Shown here: positions 1 to 5,077 of the stretch, piece by piece | How the letters are laid out: every line of letters begins with the position of its first letter | Position numbering within the stretch: the stretch's first letter is position 1 | Source of the DNA: an uncultured Brevundimonas sp. | Lineage (GTDB): Bacteria > Pseudomonadota > Alphaproteobacteria > Caulobacterales > Caulobacteraceae | DNA: 5,465 nt | Direction of reading: 5' to 3' | Assembly: GCA_946481405.1 (NCBI GenBank) | Contig: CAMLNY010000121.1 | Span: forward strand, 1-5,465 | Notes under the pieces: model-generated | Databases searched by the model: none | The model's input: only the letters and a program-made list of their open reading frames with translations | Told to the model about the DNA's origin: nothing | Made by a program: the position numbers and the translations under genes

Positions 1-1
1 C

Positions 2-91
2 ACCGGAACCAAGATCTGGACCACCCACGCCCATGTCGCCAACTGGATGTTCTGCTTGGTGCGCACCGACGCGACGGGGCGCAAGCAGGAA
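2..91 (+). pseudogene. Acyl-CoA dehydrogenase, internal fragment (about 30 residues)
   Basis: Reading forward from base 2 gives TGTKIWTTHAHVANWMFCLV followed by RTDATGRKQE. This is a very typical middle-domain segment of acyl-CoA dehydrogenases (FAD flavoenzymes that introduce the alpha-beta double bond in acyl-CoA): the 'G-x-K-x-W-T-T-x-A' beta-strand near the flavin, then the 'VRTD...KQEGISFLLIDM' stretch. Family members should continue with GISF after KQE. Here the frame instead goes to VRGAGVV, which is the antisense of the neighbouring acetyltransferase, so homology stops near base 91. The fragment is open at the window edge, and no start, stop or remaining domains are present. It is either a remnant left by a rearrangement or one side of an assembly chimera; the sequence alone cannot say which. 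Confidence 0.75.
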
Positions 92-301
92 GTCCGCGGC
101 GCGGGCGTGGTCGGCAAGGCTCTGCATGAACCGTCCCGAGGCGCCCGACCCGCGCAGTTCGGGCTCCGCCTCGACGTGCAAGATGGCCCGGCGGTTGCCC
201 TGCACCGAATAGTCGGCCCAGACGCGGCGCATATGGCCTTCGTTGTCGGTGAAGCCCTGTTCGTAGCGTTGCTCGGCCGTGACGTCGCGAAAATCGGTCA
301 T
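77..301 (-). pseudogene. GNAT-family N-acetyltransferase (COG2388-like), C-terminus missing
   Basis: The ATG at 301-299 is preceded by a strong Shine-Dalgarno (GGAGGGG, 5 nt spacing on the minus strand), so this is a genuine gene start. The protein opens MTDFRDVTAEQRYEQGFTDN. Around residues 39-66 it carries ILHVEAEPELRGSG-ASGRFMQSLADHARA, which matches the acetyl-CoA-binding core of the small COG2388/YidJ/NATD1-like GNAT proteins (beta-strand, 'V...LRGxGxxxxLM', then a helix of the type 'LadhARaegl'). These proteins are usually about 90-110 residues and continue with a 'P-x-C-x-Y-A' strand and a 'W..RHPE' end. Here the family pattern ends around residue 75 (LLAP), and the rest of the frame to base 1 is antisense to acyl-CoA dehydrogenase sequence. 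The substrate is unknown. As it stands the gene is truncated by the junction at about 77-91. Confidence 0.7.
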
Positions 302-344
302 CCGTTCCCCTCCGGTACTGAAGGGCAAATGCCTTGCGACGGCG

Positions 345-361
345 GACCGTTCCGTACGGTC
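345..361 (-). terminator. Weak hairpin after the 129-aa membrane gene
   Basis: A perfect 6-bp inverted repeat (GACCGT / ACGGTC with a 5-nt loop) begins 8 nt past the stop codon of the minus-strand gene at 370-759. It lies in the 68-nt gap before the GNAT start. It has no T-tract, so it is at best a weak or Rho-assisted 3'-end structure; it could also be an operator-like palindrome upstream of the GNAT gene. Confidence 0.25.
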
Positions 362-369
362 ACGTAACG

Positions 370-759
370 TCAGGCCGGCTTGTCCGACAGCAGGTTGATG
401 ACGCCGAGGATGCTCTTCACCGTGAACCAGACGCTGAGCAGGAACCACAGCGCCAGGAACAACAGCAGGAACGGGATTCCGATCAGCACGATCGAGGCGA
501 TGCTGGAGATCACGATCAGCACCCACAGGGCGATGGTCCACCAGAAGACCGACCAGAACAGCGCGATCTGGGCGTCCATGTGCTGGCGCGCGACGCCGGT
601 CGCCGAGGAGCGGGCGGCGTAGGCGACGACCAGACCGACCAGCACCAGCACGTTCGCCGACGGAATCGACAGGATGTACAGACCCCAGGCGATGAAGGCG
701 GCGGGCTTGCCCTCGGCCTCGTGACCCGACTCGAGTCTGGGTTGGGACGCGTCGGACAT
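370..759 (-). CDS. DUF4870-like small integral membrane protein, 129 aa
   Basis: A three-helix membrane protein with a polar N-terminus of about 20 residues. Hydrophobic spans lie at about 22-48 (AAFIAWGLYILSIPSANVLV region), 66-92 and 93-112, with the loop motif ARQHMDAQIALFW at 57-69 between helices 1 and 2. The helix-loop 'R..H...Q..LFW' signature and overall size fit the DUF4870/YjbE-type membrane proteins found widely in proteobacteria; no biochemical role is established. The ATG at 759-757 has AGGAG on the minus strand about 8 nt upstream, overlapping the TAG stop of the preceding gene (771-773). The 11-nt gap implies co-transcription and coupling with that gene, which is a diverged relative. 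The tail ends ...NLLSDKPA. Family membership is fairly secure; function is unknown. Confidence 0.8.
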   Translation of the reverse strand: MSDASQPRLESGHEAEGKPAAFIAWGLYILSIPSANVLVLVGLVVAYAARSSATGVARQHMDAQIALFWSVFWWTIALWVLIVISSIASIVLIGIPFLLLFLALWFLLSVWFTVKSILGVINLLSDKPA

Positions 760-770
760 TCAGTTCGCTC

Positions 771-1460
771 CTAGAACAGCCAGGCTCGGGGTCGCGCGAT
801 CGGACGCCCCGCCTTCAGCCTCAGAACGCCGCCGGCGCCCCGAAGGATCAACCAGACCGCCAGGACGAACAGGACGAAGACGCCCAGACCCACGGCGATC
901 AAGATGGCGCCGAGCAGGGCGACGACCGCCCCGGCCCACAGGGTGCGCTGCTGGAAAATGAAGTGGCTGGCCGCCACATCGCCCTGCGGCCCAGCCCGGC
1001 CGGTGACGGCCAGAAGGGCGATCAGGGCCGAAACGCCCAGCGTCGGCACGGCGAACAGGATCAGGGCGTAGACGGCGTAGAGGCTCATCGAGCCCTCGAC
1101 CGGCGCGGGCTGTTCGCGGCGGCGGGCGAAGCTGTTGGCCGGCTGTTCCGAGATCGGCGTCTCGCGGGCCCACTGCGGGATCGGCTCTGGCGCGGGCGGC
1201 GGCGAGGGAATCGGCGTCGGGGCCGCGACCTCCGGCGCCGGGGCGACCACCGGGCCGGGCGTGGGGGCCGGGACGATCGTCTCCGGCACGGGCGGCGGGG
1301 CCTCGGGCTCGACTTTCGGCTCAGGTTCGACCTCGACGGGCGGCGTGGGCTCGCGGCTCCGGCCCTCCAGCGCGGCGGGCGAAGCGAAGCCGATCAGATC
1401 GTCGTCGTGCGGCTCATGCCCGGGGGTTTGGGGCGCTTTGGGATCGCCGGGCTCGGCCAT
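771..1460 (-). CDS. Proline-rich membrane protein with DUF4870-like C-terminal part, 229 aa
   Basis: I place the start at the ATG at 1460-1458 because GAGG lies 6 nt upstream on the minus strand. An in-frame ATG at 1478 (247 minus 12 residues) has no Shine-Dalgarno, and a TTG at 1514 is less likely still. Residues 1 to about 120 are hydrophilic and rich in Pro, Ala and Glu (for example PAPTPGPVVAPAPEVAAPTP), an extended low-complexity arm. Residues about 125-152, 174-190 and 191-206 are membrane helices, followed by a basic tail (LKAGRPIARPRAWLF). The membrane part resembles the downstream 129-aa protein in helix layout and in an identically spaced H-x3-Q-x4-W between helices 1 and 2. Because the arm precedes the first helix, its side of the membrane depends on a topology I cannot fix. 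It may act as a spacer or protein-binding arm. Product function is unknown. Confidence 0.7.
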   Translation of the reverse strand: MAEPGDPKAPQTPGHEPHDDDLIGFASPAALEGRSREPTPPVEVEPEPKVEPEAPPPVPETIVPAPTPGPVVAPAPEVAAPTPIPSPPPAPEPIPQWARETPISEQPANSFARRREQPAPVEGSMSLYAVYALILFAVPTLGVSALIALLAVTGRAGPQGDVAASHFIFQQRTLWAGAVVALLGAILIAVGLGVFVLFVLAVWLILRGAGGVLRLKAGRPIARPRAWLF

Positions 1461-1527
1461 CGGGGTCCTCGCGTTCATGGGTGGGACAATGGCCGCGCTG
1501 GCCGCCAGAGGCAAGCCGAAGCGCGCG

Positions 1528-2049
1528 TCAGACGAGATCGTTGATGCTCAGATCCGGCCGGTCCATCCAGCTTCCGGCCGCCCAGGCCCGCTCGGCGGCG
1601 CTCAGGGTTTCGCCGATGATGACGGCGTTGGTCGGGGTCTCTTCCAGCGTCAGTTCGACACAGCGGAAGGCGGATTTTTCATCGATCAGGAGCGCGTCCA
1701 GCTTGCGACGCAAGGCCACGGCGAAGGCCTCGGTCGTCGGATCGCCTTCGAACACCATCAGCTGACGGACCCGCTGCGGTTCGTTGGCCTGGAACCACGC
1801 CAGCATGGGATCGCCGGCGTTCAGCTGGAAGGCGTGATCCACGGCCTTGTCGATGAAGCCGTGCCAGCGGCCCTTCAGGCTCTCGAACGAGGCGACATAG
1901 TTCGACCCGCCGAAATCCATCTCCGCGGCCGTGGCCAGGACGACATGCACGAACTCGTTGTGGCCATGCGGAACCGCGCAGCGCGACGCGGGGTCGGCGA
2001 GCAGGCGGTGGGCCATCGAGAAACGGCGGGTGAAACGAACCTGGGGCAT
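1528..2049 (-). CDS. queD: 6-pyruvoyl/6-carboxytetrahydropterin synthase family protein (PTPS/QueD), 173 aa
   Basis: PTPS-fold enzymes convert 7,8-dihydroneopterin triphosphate to 6-carboxy-tetrahydropterin (QueD, queuosine pathway) or 6-pyruvoyl-tetrahydropterin. The start chosen is the ATG at 2049-2047, giving MPQVRFTRRFSMAHRLL. The in-frame ATG at 2121 sits in a hairpin and would add 24 residues with no family character. Zn ligands are visible as H14, H28 and H30, the catalytic Cys as C24 in CAVPHGHN (C-x3-HGH, the QueD-type arrangement), the Asp-His pair D71-H72 in DHAFQLN, and the pterin-anchoring Glu in LEETPTNAVI near the C-terminus. It is about 50 residues longer than E. coli QueD, with extra sequence after M44 and after the DHAFQLN motif. 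No Shine-Dalgarno is clear. No queC, queE or queF lies in the window; the neighbours are FolB and a pteridine-reductase-like SDR, so a tetrahydropterin role instead of queuosine is possible. Confidence 0.88.
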   Translation of the reverse strand: MPQVRFTRRFSMAHRLLADPASRCAVPHGHNEFVHVVLATAAEMDFGGSNYVASFESLKGRWHGFIDKAVDHAFQLNAGDPMLAWFQANEPQRVRQLMVFEGDPTTEAFAVALRRKLDALLIDEKSAFRCVELTLEETPTNAVIIGETLSAAERAWAAGSWMDRPDLSINDLV

Positions 2050-2110
2050 TGCGCGGCGACATGTCGTGCCGAAACCCGGCAAAGGCAAGGCTGGACGCGA
2101 ATCAGCCCCT

Positions 2111-2131
2111 CCCTCGTCCATCGGACGAGGG
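2111..2131 (-). terminator. Perfect 9-bp hairpin between folB and the PTPS gene
   Basis: CCCTCGTCC (2111-2119) and GGACGAGGG (2123-2131) are exact reverse complements around a 3-nt loop. The hairpin begins 3 nt after the folB stop on the minus strand. The downstream flank on that strand is AGGGGCTGATT, with no U-run, so it is not a textbook intrinsic terminator. It may slow transcription, protect the folB mRNA 3' end or act with Rho. The remaining 61 nt before the PTPS start leaves room for a separate promoter or RNA control. Confidence 0.45.
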
Positions 2132-2134
2132 TCT

Positions 2135-2503
2135 TCAGCGTCTGTAGGTCAGCTCACAGCCTGCCCCGTCCGCGGCCTCCAGAGCGCCCGGCTTGTCGAC
2201 CCGGACGGTGACGCCCAGAACCCGCGCATCCTCCAGACAATGCAGGGCCAGGCGCTCGGCGAAGGTCTCGACCAGACCGACATGGCCTTCGGCGACGATG
2301 CGGCGGGCCGAAGCCGCGACGGTCTCGTAGTTGATGGTGTCCGCCAGACCGTGCACCTCGGCCGGCCCCAGATCGAGGCTGACGTCGATCACCAGCGTCT
2401 GCAGCCGGCCATGCTCGTGGTCATAGACGCCGATCCCCGCCTCGACCCGCAGGCCCTTGACGAAGACGGTCAGGTTTTCACGCCGGGCGGAAGGCTGGGT
2501 CAC
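2135..2503 (-). CDS. folB: Dihydroneopterin aldolase (FolB), 122 aa
   Basis: Cytosolic folate-pathway enzyme that splits 7,8-dihydroneopterin into 6-hydroxymethyl-7,8-dihydropterin and glycolaldehyde. The protein shows the whole family pattern: FVKGLRVEAGIGVYDHEHGR (14-33), LADTINYETVA (53-63), GLVETFAERLA (76-86) and VRVDKPGALEAADGAG (100-115). Expected active-site residues are present: Glu in the YDHEHGR turn (E30), Y59, E79 and K104, matching S. aureus Glu22, Tyr54, Glu74 and Lys100. Length is normal for the family. The start is a GTG at 2503-2501, only 3 nt after the TAA of the upstream SDR and without a clear Shine-Dalgarno, which points to translational coupling. The related FolX (dihydroneopterin triphosphate epimerase) has the same fold and cannot be fully excluded. 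Confidence 0.92.
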   Translation of the reverse strand: MTQPSARRENLTVFVKGLRVEAGIGVYDHEHGRLQTLVIDVSLDLGPAEVHGLADTINYETVAASARRIVAEGHVGLVETFAERLALHCLEDARVLGVTVRVDKPGALEAADGAGCELTYRR

Positions 2504-2506
2504 GGA

Positions 2507-3259
2507 TTACTCGGCGATGTCGGGGGTCTGCCAGGCCAGATGCTGGCCGCCGTCGACGGCGATCATCTGGCCCGTCACGGAGCGGGCGCCGACCAGATAA
2601 ACGACGGCCTCGGCGATGTCTTGCGGGCTCGACCCGTGGCCCAGCGGCATGGCGGCCTGTTCGGCGGCGAACTCCGCCTTCGACTGGTGGATCGACGCCA
2701 GCGTTGGCCCCGGCCCCACGCCGTTGACCCGGATGCGTGGCGCCAGCGCCTGCGCCAGCGTCCGCGTCGCCCACCACAGGCCGTTCCGCGACAGGGCGTA
2801 GGAGAAGAAGCGCGGATCCGGTTTCAGGACCCGCTGGTCCAGCAGGTTGACGATGGCCGCCCCGTCCGGCGCCTGTCCGGCGAAGGCCTCGGCCAGCACG
2901 ACCGGCGCGCGCAGATTGGTCTCGAGATGCAGGTCCCAGGTCTCTCGCGACAGGTCGCCGACCCGGTCGTCCTCAAACACCGAAGCGTTGTTGACCAGAA
3001 CGGACAGCGACCCCAGGGCCTCGACCGCCGCCGGGATCAGGGCGCGGGTCTCCGCCTCGTCGGTCAGGTCGGCGCTGACGAGGGCGGCCCGGACGCCCAG
3101 CGCGCGCACTTCTTCGGACAGCGCTTCCGCGTCCTCGACTGAATCCCGATGATGGATGGCGACGTCATGGCCGCGCGCGGCGAGAGCCAGCACGATGGCG
3201 CGGCCGATCCGGCGCGCTCCGCCCGTGACGAGCGCCGCGCCGGGCCGGGGGTCAGTCAA
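2507..3259 (-). CDS. SDR oxidoreductase, pteridine-reductase (PTR1/FolM)-like, 250 aa, K-to-R active site
   Basis: NAD(P)H-dependent short-chain dehydrogenase. The N-terminal Rossmann motif is VTGGARRIGRA (11-21); its TGxxxRxG form is the variant used by pteridine reductases. NNAS is at 90-93, an N-terminal structural Asn at N115 and the C-terminal GPGPTL at 182-187. The catalytic region is IVNLLDQRVLKPDPRFFSY: Asp141 takes the position of the usual Ser and lies 13 residues before Tyr154, the same spacing as Asp181/Tyr194 in Leishmania PTR1 and the same layout as E. coli FolM. The expected Lys four residues after Tyr is Arg158 (YALSRNG). The start must be the TTG at 3259-3257, because it is the only start codon between an upstream in-frame stop and the Rossmann motif. 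It overlaps the preceding microprotein by 8 nt. Position just before folB and a PTPS gene supports a pterin substrate (dihydrobiopterin, dihydromonapterin or dihydrofolate), by inference. Confidence 0.85.
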   Translation of the reverse strand: MTDPRPGAALVTGGARRIGRAIVLALAARGHDVAIHHRDSVEDAEALSEEVRALGVRAALVSADLTDEAETRALIPAAVEALGSLSVLVNNASVFEDDRVGDLSRETWDLHLETNLRAPVVLAEAFAGQAPDGAAIVNLLDQRVLKPDPRFFSYALSRNGLWWATRTLAQALAPRIRVNGVGPGPTLASIHQSKAEFAAEQAAMPLGHGSSPQDIAEAVVYLVGARSVTGQMIAVDGGQHLAWQTPDIAE

Positions 3260-3332
3260 CCCGGCCGAACTCGATGAAGTTGATGGCGGCGAGAACGGCG
3301 ACGAAGCCGAGGATGATGTAGAGGGCCGTCAT
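3252..3332 (-). CDS. 26-residue hydrophobic microprotein overlapping the SDR start
   Basis: The ATG at 3332-3330 is preceded on the minus strand by AGGAG with 7-nt spacing, one of the best ribosome sites in the window. The product starts MTALYIILGFVAVLAAINF and ends IEFGRVD: one predicted membrane helix at about 4-20 and a short charged tail. The TGA (3254-3252) lies 8 nt inside the SDR gene, whose own start is a TTG without a usable Shine-Dalgarno. The arrangement suggests that ribosomes finishing the microprotein re-initiate at the TTG, so the microprotein may be a coupling leader, a functional single-helix membrane peptide, or both. I do not recognise a named family. Confidence 0.6.
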   Translation of the reverse strand: MTALYIILGFVAVLAAINFIEFGRVD

Positions 3333-3380
3333 GGGGAGCTCCTGATGCTGACGCCCGAATAACGGTCGGACGCCTCCGGT

Positions 3381-3725
3381 TCAAGCGAGCTCGGTCCAGT
3401 CGCGCATCATCCACATCACGCCGAGCACGCAGGTCAGGGCGGGCGCACAGCCGGCCAGCATCGCCAGACCGTAACGACCGCGCGCGTGAAGCCTCCATCC
3501 CAGCCAGGGCGCTCCGTACAGCCCCGCCACATACAGCAGAAAGACGACGAAATCGGCCGGACCCGACGCCGCGGCGGAGGGCAGGGTCGCGATCCAGCGG
3601 GTCATGATCCCGAGAAGGCCGAGCAGCGTCCCGACCATCGTGCCGAGCATCGAGCCGATCAGCCACAGACCGGCGACCTCCCGATAGTTCCGCGAGTCCA
3701 GAAACAGTTTGAGGGTCCGGATCAT
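3381..3725 (-). CDS. Three-helix membrane protein of unknown function, 114 aa
   Basis: The start is the ATG at 3725-3723, with GGAG 7 nt upstream on the minus strand. The frame stays open much further upstream, but that part is only antisense to arsC and the Nudix gene. Hydrophobic spans lie at about 17-41, 57-76 and 85-107. Helix 1 holds a regular glycine zipper: G24, G28, G32 and G36 (GSMLGTMVGTLLGLLG), a pattern used for tight helix packing or oligomerisation. The N-terminus (MIRTLKLFLDSRNYREV) is amphipathic and basic. The protein ends in ...MRDWTELA. I do not recognise a family. A 48-nt gap separates it from the downstream microprotein, so it may head the same minus-strand transcript. 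It is divergent from arsC across 54 nt. Confidence 0.75.
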   Translation of the reverse strand: MIRTLKLFLDSRNYREVAGLWLIGSMLGTMVGTLLGLLGIMTRWIATLPSAAASGPADFVVFLLYVAGLYGAPWLGWRLHARGRYGLAMLAGCAPALTCVLGVMWMMRDWTELA

Positions 3726-3779
3726 CGCTTCGCTCCACGGCGTCTGGACAATAGCGCCCCGCCCGCGCAGTTCGAGGTC

Positions 3780-4136
3780 ATGACCGCTTCCGCCGTGACG
3801 ATTTTCCACAATCCTGACTGTTCCAAGTCCCGCACCGTCCTCGACCTGATCCGCGCGCAGGGGATCGAGCCCGAGATCGTCCTCTATCGCGAGACAGGCT
3901 GGAGCGAAGACCGGCTGCACGGCCTGCTTCAGCGGATGGGCCTCGGTCCGCGCGACGTCCTGCGGACGAACGAGGCGGAGGCCGCCGTCCTCGGAACCAG
4001 CGCCTCGAACGAGGTCCTGATCGCCGCCATGCTCGCCCATCCGATCCTCGTCGAACGCCCCATCGTGGAGACCGCGCTGGGCGTCGTCATCGCCCGGCCG
4101 GTCGAACGGGTGTTCGAGGTCCTGCCGCCGCTGTAG
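3780..4136 (+). CDS. arsC: Arsenate reductase, glutaredoxin-dependent type (ArsC), 118 aa
   Basis: Thioredoxin-fold enzyme reducing arsenate to arsenite through one nucleophilic cysteine and glutathione/glutaredoxin. The N-terminal loop is IFHNPDCSKSRTVLDLI with catalytic Cys14. The anion-binding arginines are present: R62 in VLRTNEAE, R93 in HPILVERPIV and R106 in the final ARPVERVFEVL. Length and motif order match the plasmid/chromosomal ArsC family (TIGR00014 type). The start ATG at 3780 has GAGG only 2 nt away, so the ribosome site is poor; no other start fits the family N-terminus. No arsR, arsB or acr3 gene is near. The gene instead opens a tight run with Nudix, YdcZ and ubiA genes, so a housekeeping role or a relaxed substrate is possible. 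A true arsenic function is not shown by context. Confidence 0.88.
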   Translation: MTASAVTIFHNPDCSKSRTVLDLIRAQGIEPEIVLYRETGWSEDRLHGLLQRMGLGPRDVLRTNEAEAAVLGTSASNEVLIAAMLAHPILVERPIVETALGVVIARPVERVFEVLPPL

Positions 4137-4145
4137 CGTCGCCGC

Positions 4146-4616
4146 ATGAACTGGCGCGTCCGAATCGAGCCCTTCACCCGGCCGGTCTTCTTCGCCGTCT
4201 CGCGTCTTCAGCGCGGGATGACGCTGGGCGTGCGGTCGGTCGCGGTCGATGCGCAGGGCCGCGTCATGCTGGTCAAACACACCTATCTGAAGGGCTGGTG
4301 GCTGCCCGGCGGCGGCGTCGATCGTGGCGAAACGACGCTGGACGCCGCGGCGCGCGAACTGTTCGAGGAGACGGGGCTGAAGGCTACGACCCCCGGTCGG
4401 CTCATTTCGGTCCATTCCAACGAGCGGTTCTTCCGGGGCGACCACGTGCTGGTCTATCGCTTCGACGCCTTCGAGACCGGCGAACTGACCCATCGCGGCG
4501 AGATCGCCGAGACCGGCTGGTTCGACCCCCTCGACCTGCCCGAGGACGCCCACCGGTCGACGCGGGACCGGATGGCGGAAATGTTCGGCGGTGCGCCCGT
4601 CGATCCGCGCTGGTAG
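4146..4616 (+). CDS. Nudix hydrolase, 156 aa
   Basis: Mg-dependent hydrolase of nucleoside-diphosphate-linked substrates. A complete Nudix box runs from G56 to L78: G-x5-E62-x7-R70-E71-L-x-E74-E75-x-G77-L78, within LPGGGVDRGETTLDAAAREL and its continuation FEETGL. E71, E74 and E75 give the metal-binding core. An N-terminal extension of about 25 residues (MNWRVRIEPFTRPVFFAVSR) precedes the fold, and the 'TLGVRSVAVDAQGRVMLVKH' strand pair and the GWFDPLDLPED end are standard. The substrate cannot be read from sequence; no family-specific motif for ADP-ribose, CoA or RNA caps stands out. Start ATG is 9 nt after the arsC stop, with no clear Shine-Dalgarno; translational coupling is likely. The TAG stop is 10 nt before the next gene. 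Confidence 0.92.
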   Translation: MNWRVRIEPFTRPVFFAVSRLQRGMTLGVRSVAVDAQGRVMLVKHTYLKGWWLPGGGVDRGETTLDAAARELFEETGLKATTPGRLISVHSNERFFRGDHVLVYRFDAFETGELTHRGEIAETGWFDPLDLPEDAHRSTRDRMAEMFGGAPVDPRW

Positions 4617-4626
4617 AGCTTCCCCC

Positions 4627-5076
4627 ATGAACTTCGCACCCTGGCTCGCCATGCTGGCCGTCGTCCTCGCGGGCGGCGCCACCGCCCTTCAGGCCCCGAC
4701 CAACGCCCGGCTGGCGACGGCGGTGGCCAGCCCCGTCAACGCCGCCTTCGTCTCCTTCGCCGTCGGCACGGCCGCGCTCGGCCTCCTCGCGGCCGTCCTG
4801 CACACCCGCCCGGACATCGCGGCATCCAAGGGTCTGCCCTGGTACGCCTGGATCGGCGGACTCTACGGCGCGATCTTCGTGGTCGCTGCGACCTGGGCCG
4901 TGCCGCGGCTGGGCGTCGCCATGACCATCACCCTGATGGTGGCGGGCCAGTTGATCATCAGTCTGGCGCTCGACCATTTCGGCGCCTTCGGCGTTCCCCA
5001 GGCGCCGGTCAATCTCGGCCGGATCGCGGGCGTGGCGCTCGTCATCGCCGGGGTCATCCTCGTGCGCCGCAGCTGA
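4627..5076 (+). CDS. DMT-superfamily YdcZ/DUF606-type membrane protein, 149 aa
   Basis: Single-domain member of the YdcZ family (PF04657 type) of the drug/metabolite transporter superfamily. Five hydrophobic spans are seen at about 4-24, 38-58, 72-92, 96-116 and 130-147. Family motifs in order are LQAPTNARLA (21-30), a small-residue-rich helix SFAVGTAALG (43-52), WYAWIGGLYGAIFV (72-85), GQLIISLALDHFGAFG (107-122) and GRIAGVALVIAGVILVRR (131-148). Many relatives have two such halves in about 300 residues; this is the half-size form, which would have to pair with itself or a partner. The transported compound is unknown. Start ATG at 4627 follows the Nudix stop by 10 nt with only a weak AGAG upstream. 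The stop TGA is separated by one base from the ubiA ATG. Confidence 0.88.
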   Translation: MNFAPWLAMLAVVLAGGATALQAPTNARLATAVASPVNAAFVSFAVGTAALGLLAAVLHTRPDIAASKGLPWYAWIGGLYGAIFVVAATWAVPRLGVAMTITLMVAGQLIISLALDHFGAFGVPQAPVNLGRIAGVALVIAGVILVRRS

Positions 5077-5077
5077 G

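Noticed and set aside
1200..1360. Apparent repeat array or CRISPR-like region
   Set aside because: The repetition is only codon-level (Pro/Ala/Glu codons of the proline-rich arm), with no fixed repeat unit or spacers.
2050..2121. ATG at 2121 as the start of the PTPS gene
   Set aside because: It lies inside the 9-bp hairpin and adds 24 residues without family similarity; the PTPS N-terminal strand begins right after the ATG at 2049.
1135..2211. Long forward open frame (358 codons) rich in Gly, Ala and Ser, and a 403-codon one at 1931-3142
   Set aside because: They are antisense to well-supported minus-strand genes (the Pro-rich membrane protein, PTPS, FolB, SDR). Long stop-free antisense frames are expected at this GC content, and the products are low-complexity and Arg/Gly-rich.
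3350..3374. Two GACGCC direct repeats in the gap between the membrane protein and the microprotein
   Set aside because: Six-base repeats of this composition are common by chance here, and they match no known operator.
3726..3779. Possible promoter (ACAATA near 3749) between the divergent genes
   Set aside because: A -10-like hexamer is visible, but no -35 element at suitable spacing and no match to the alphaproteobacterial consensus; not supportable.
3726..4682. Upstream extension of the 114-aa membrane protein to a 433-residue product
   Set aside because: The extra part is antisense to arsC and the Nudix gene and has no family character; the ATG at 3725 has a good Shine-Dalgarno.
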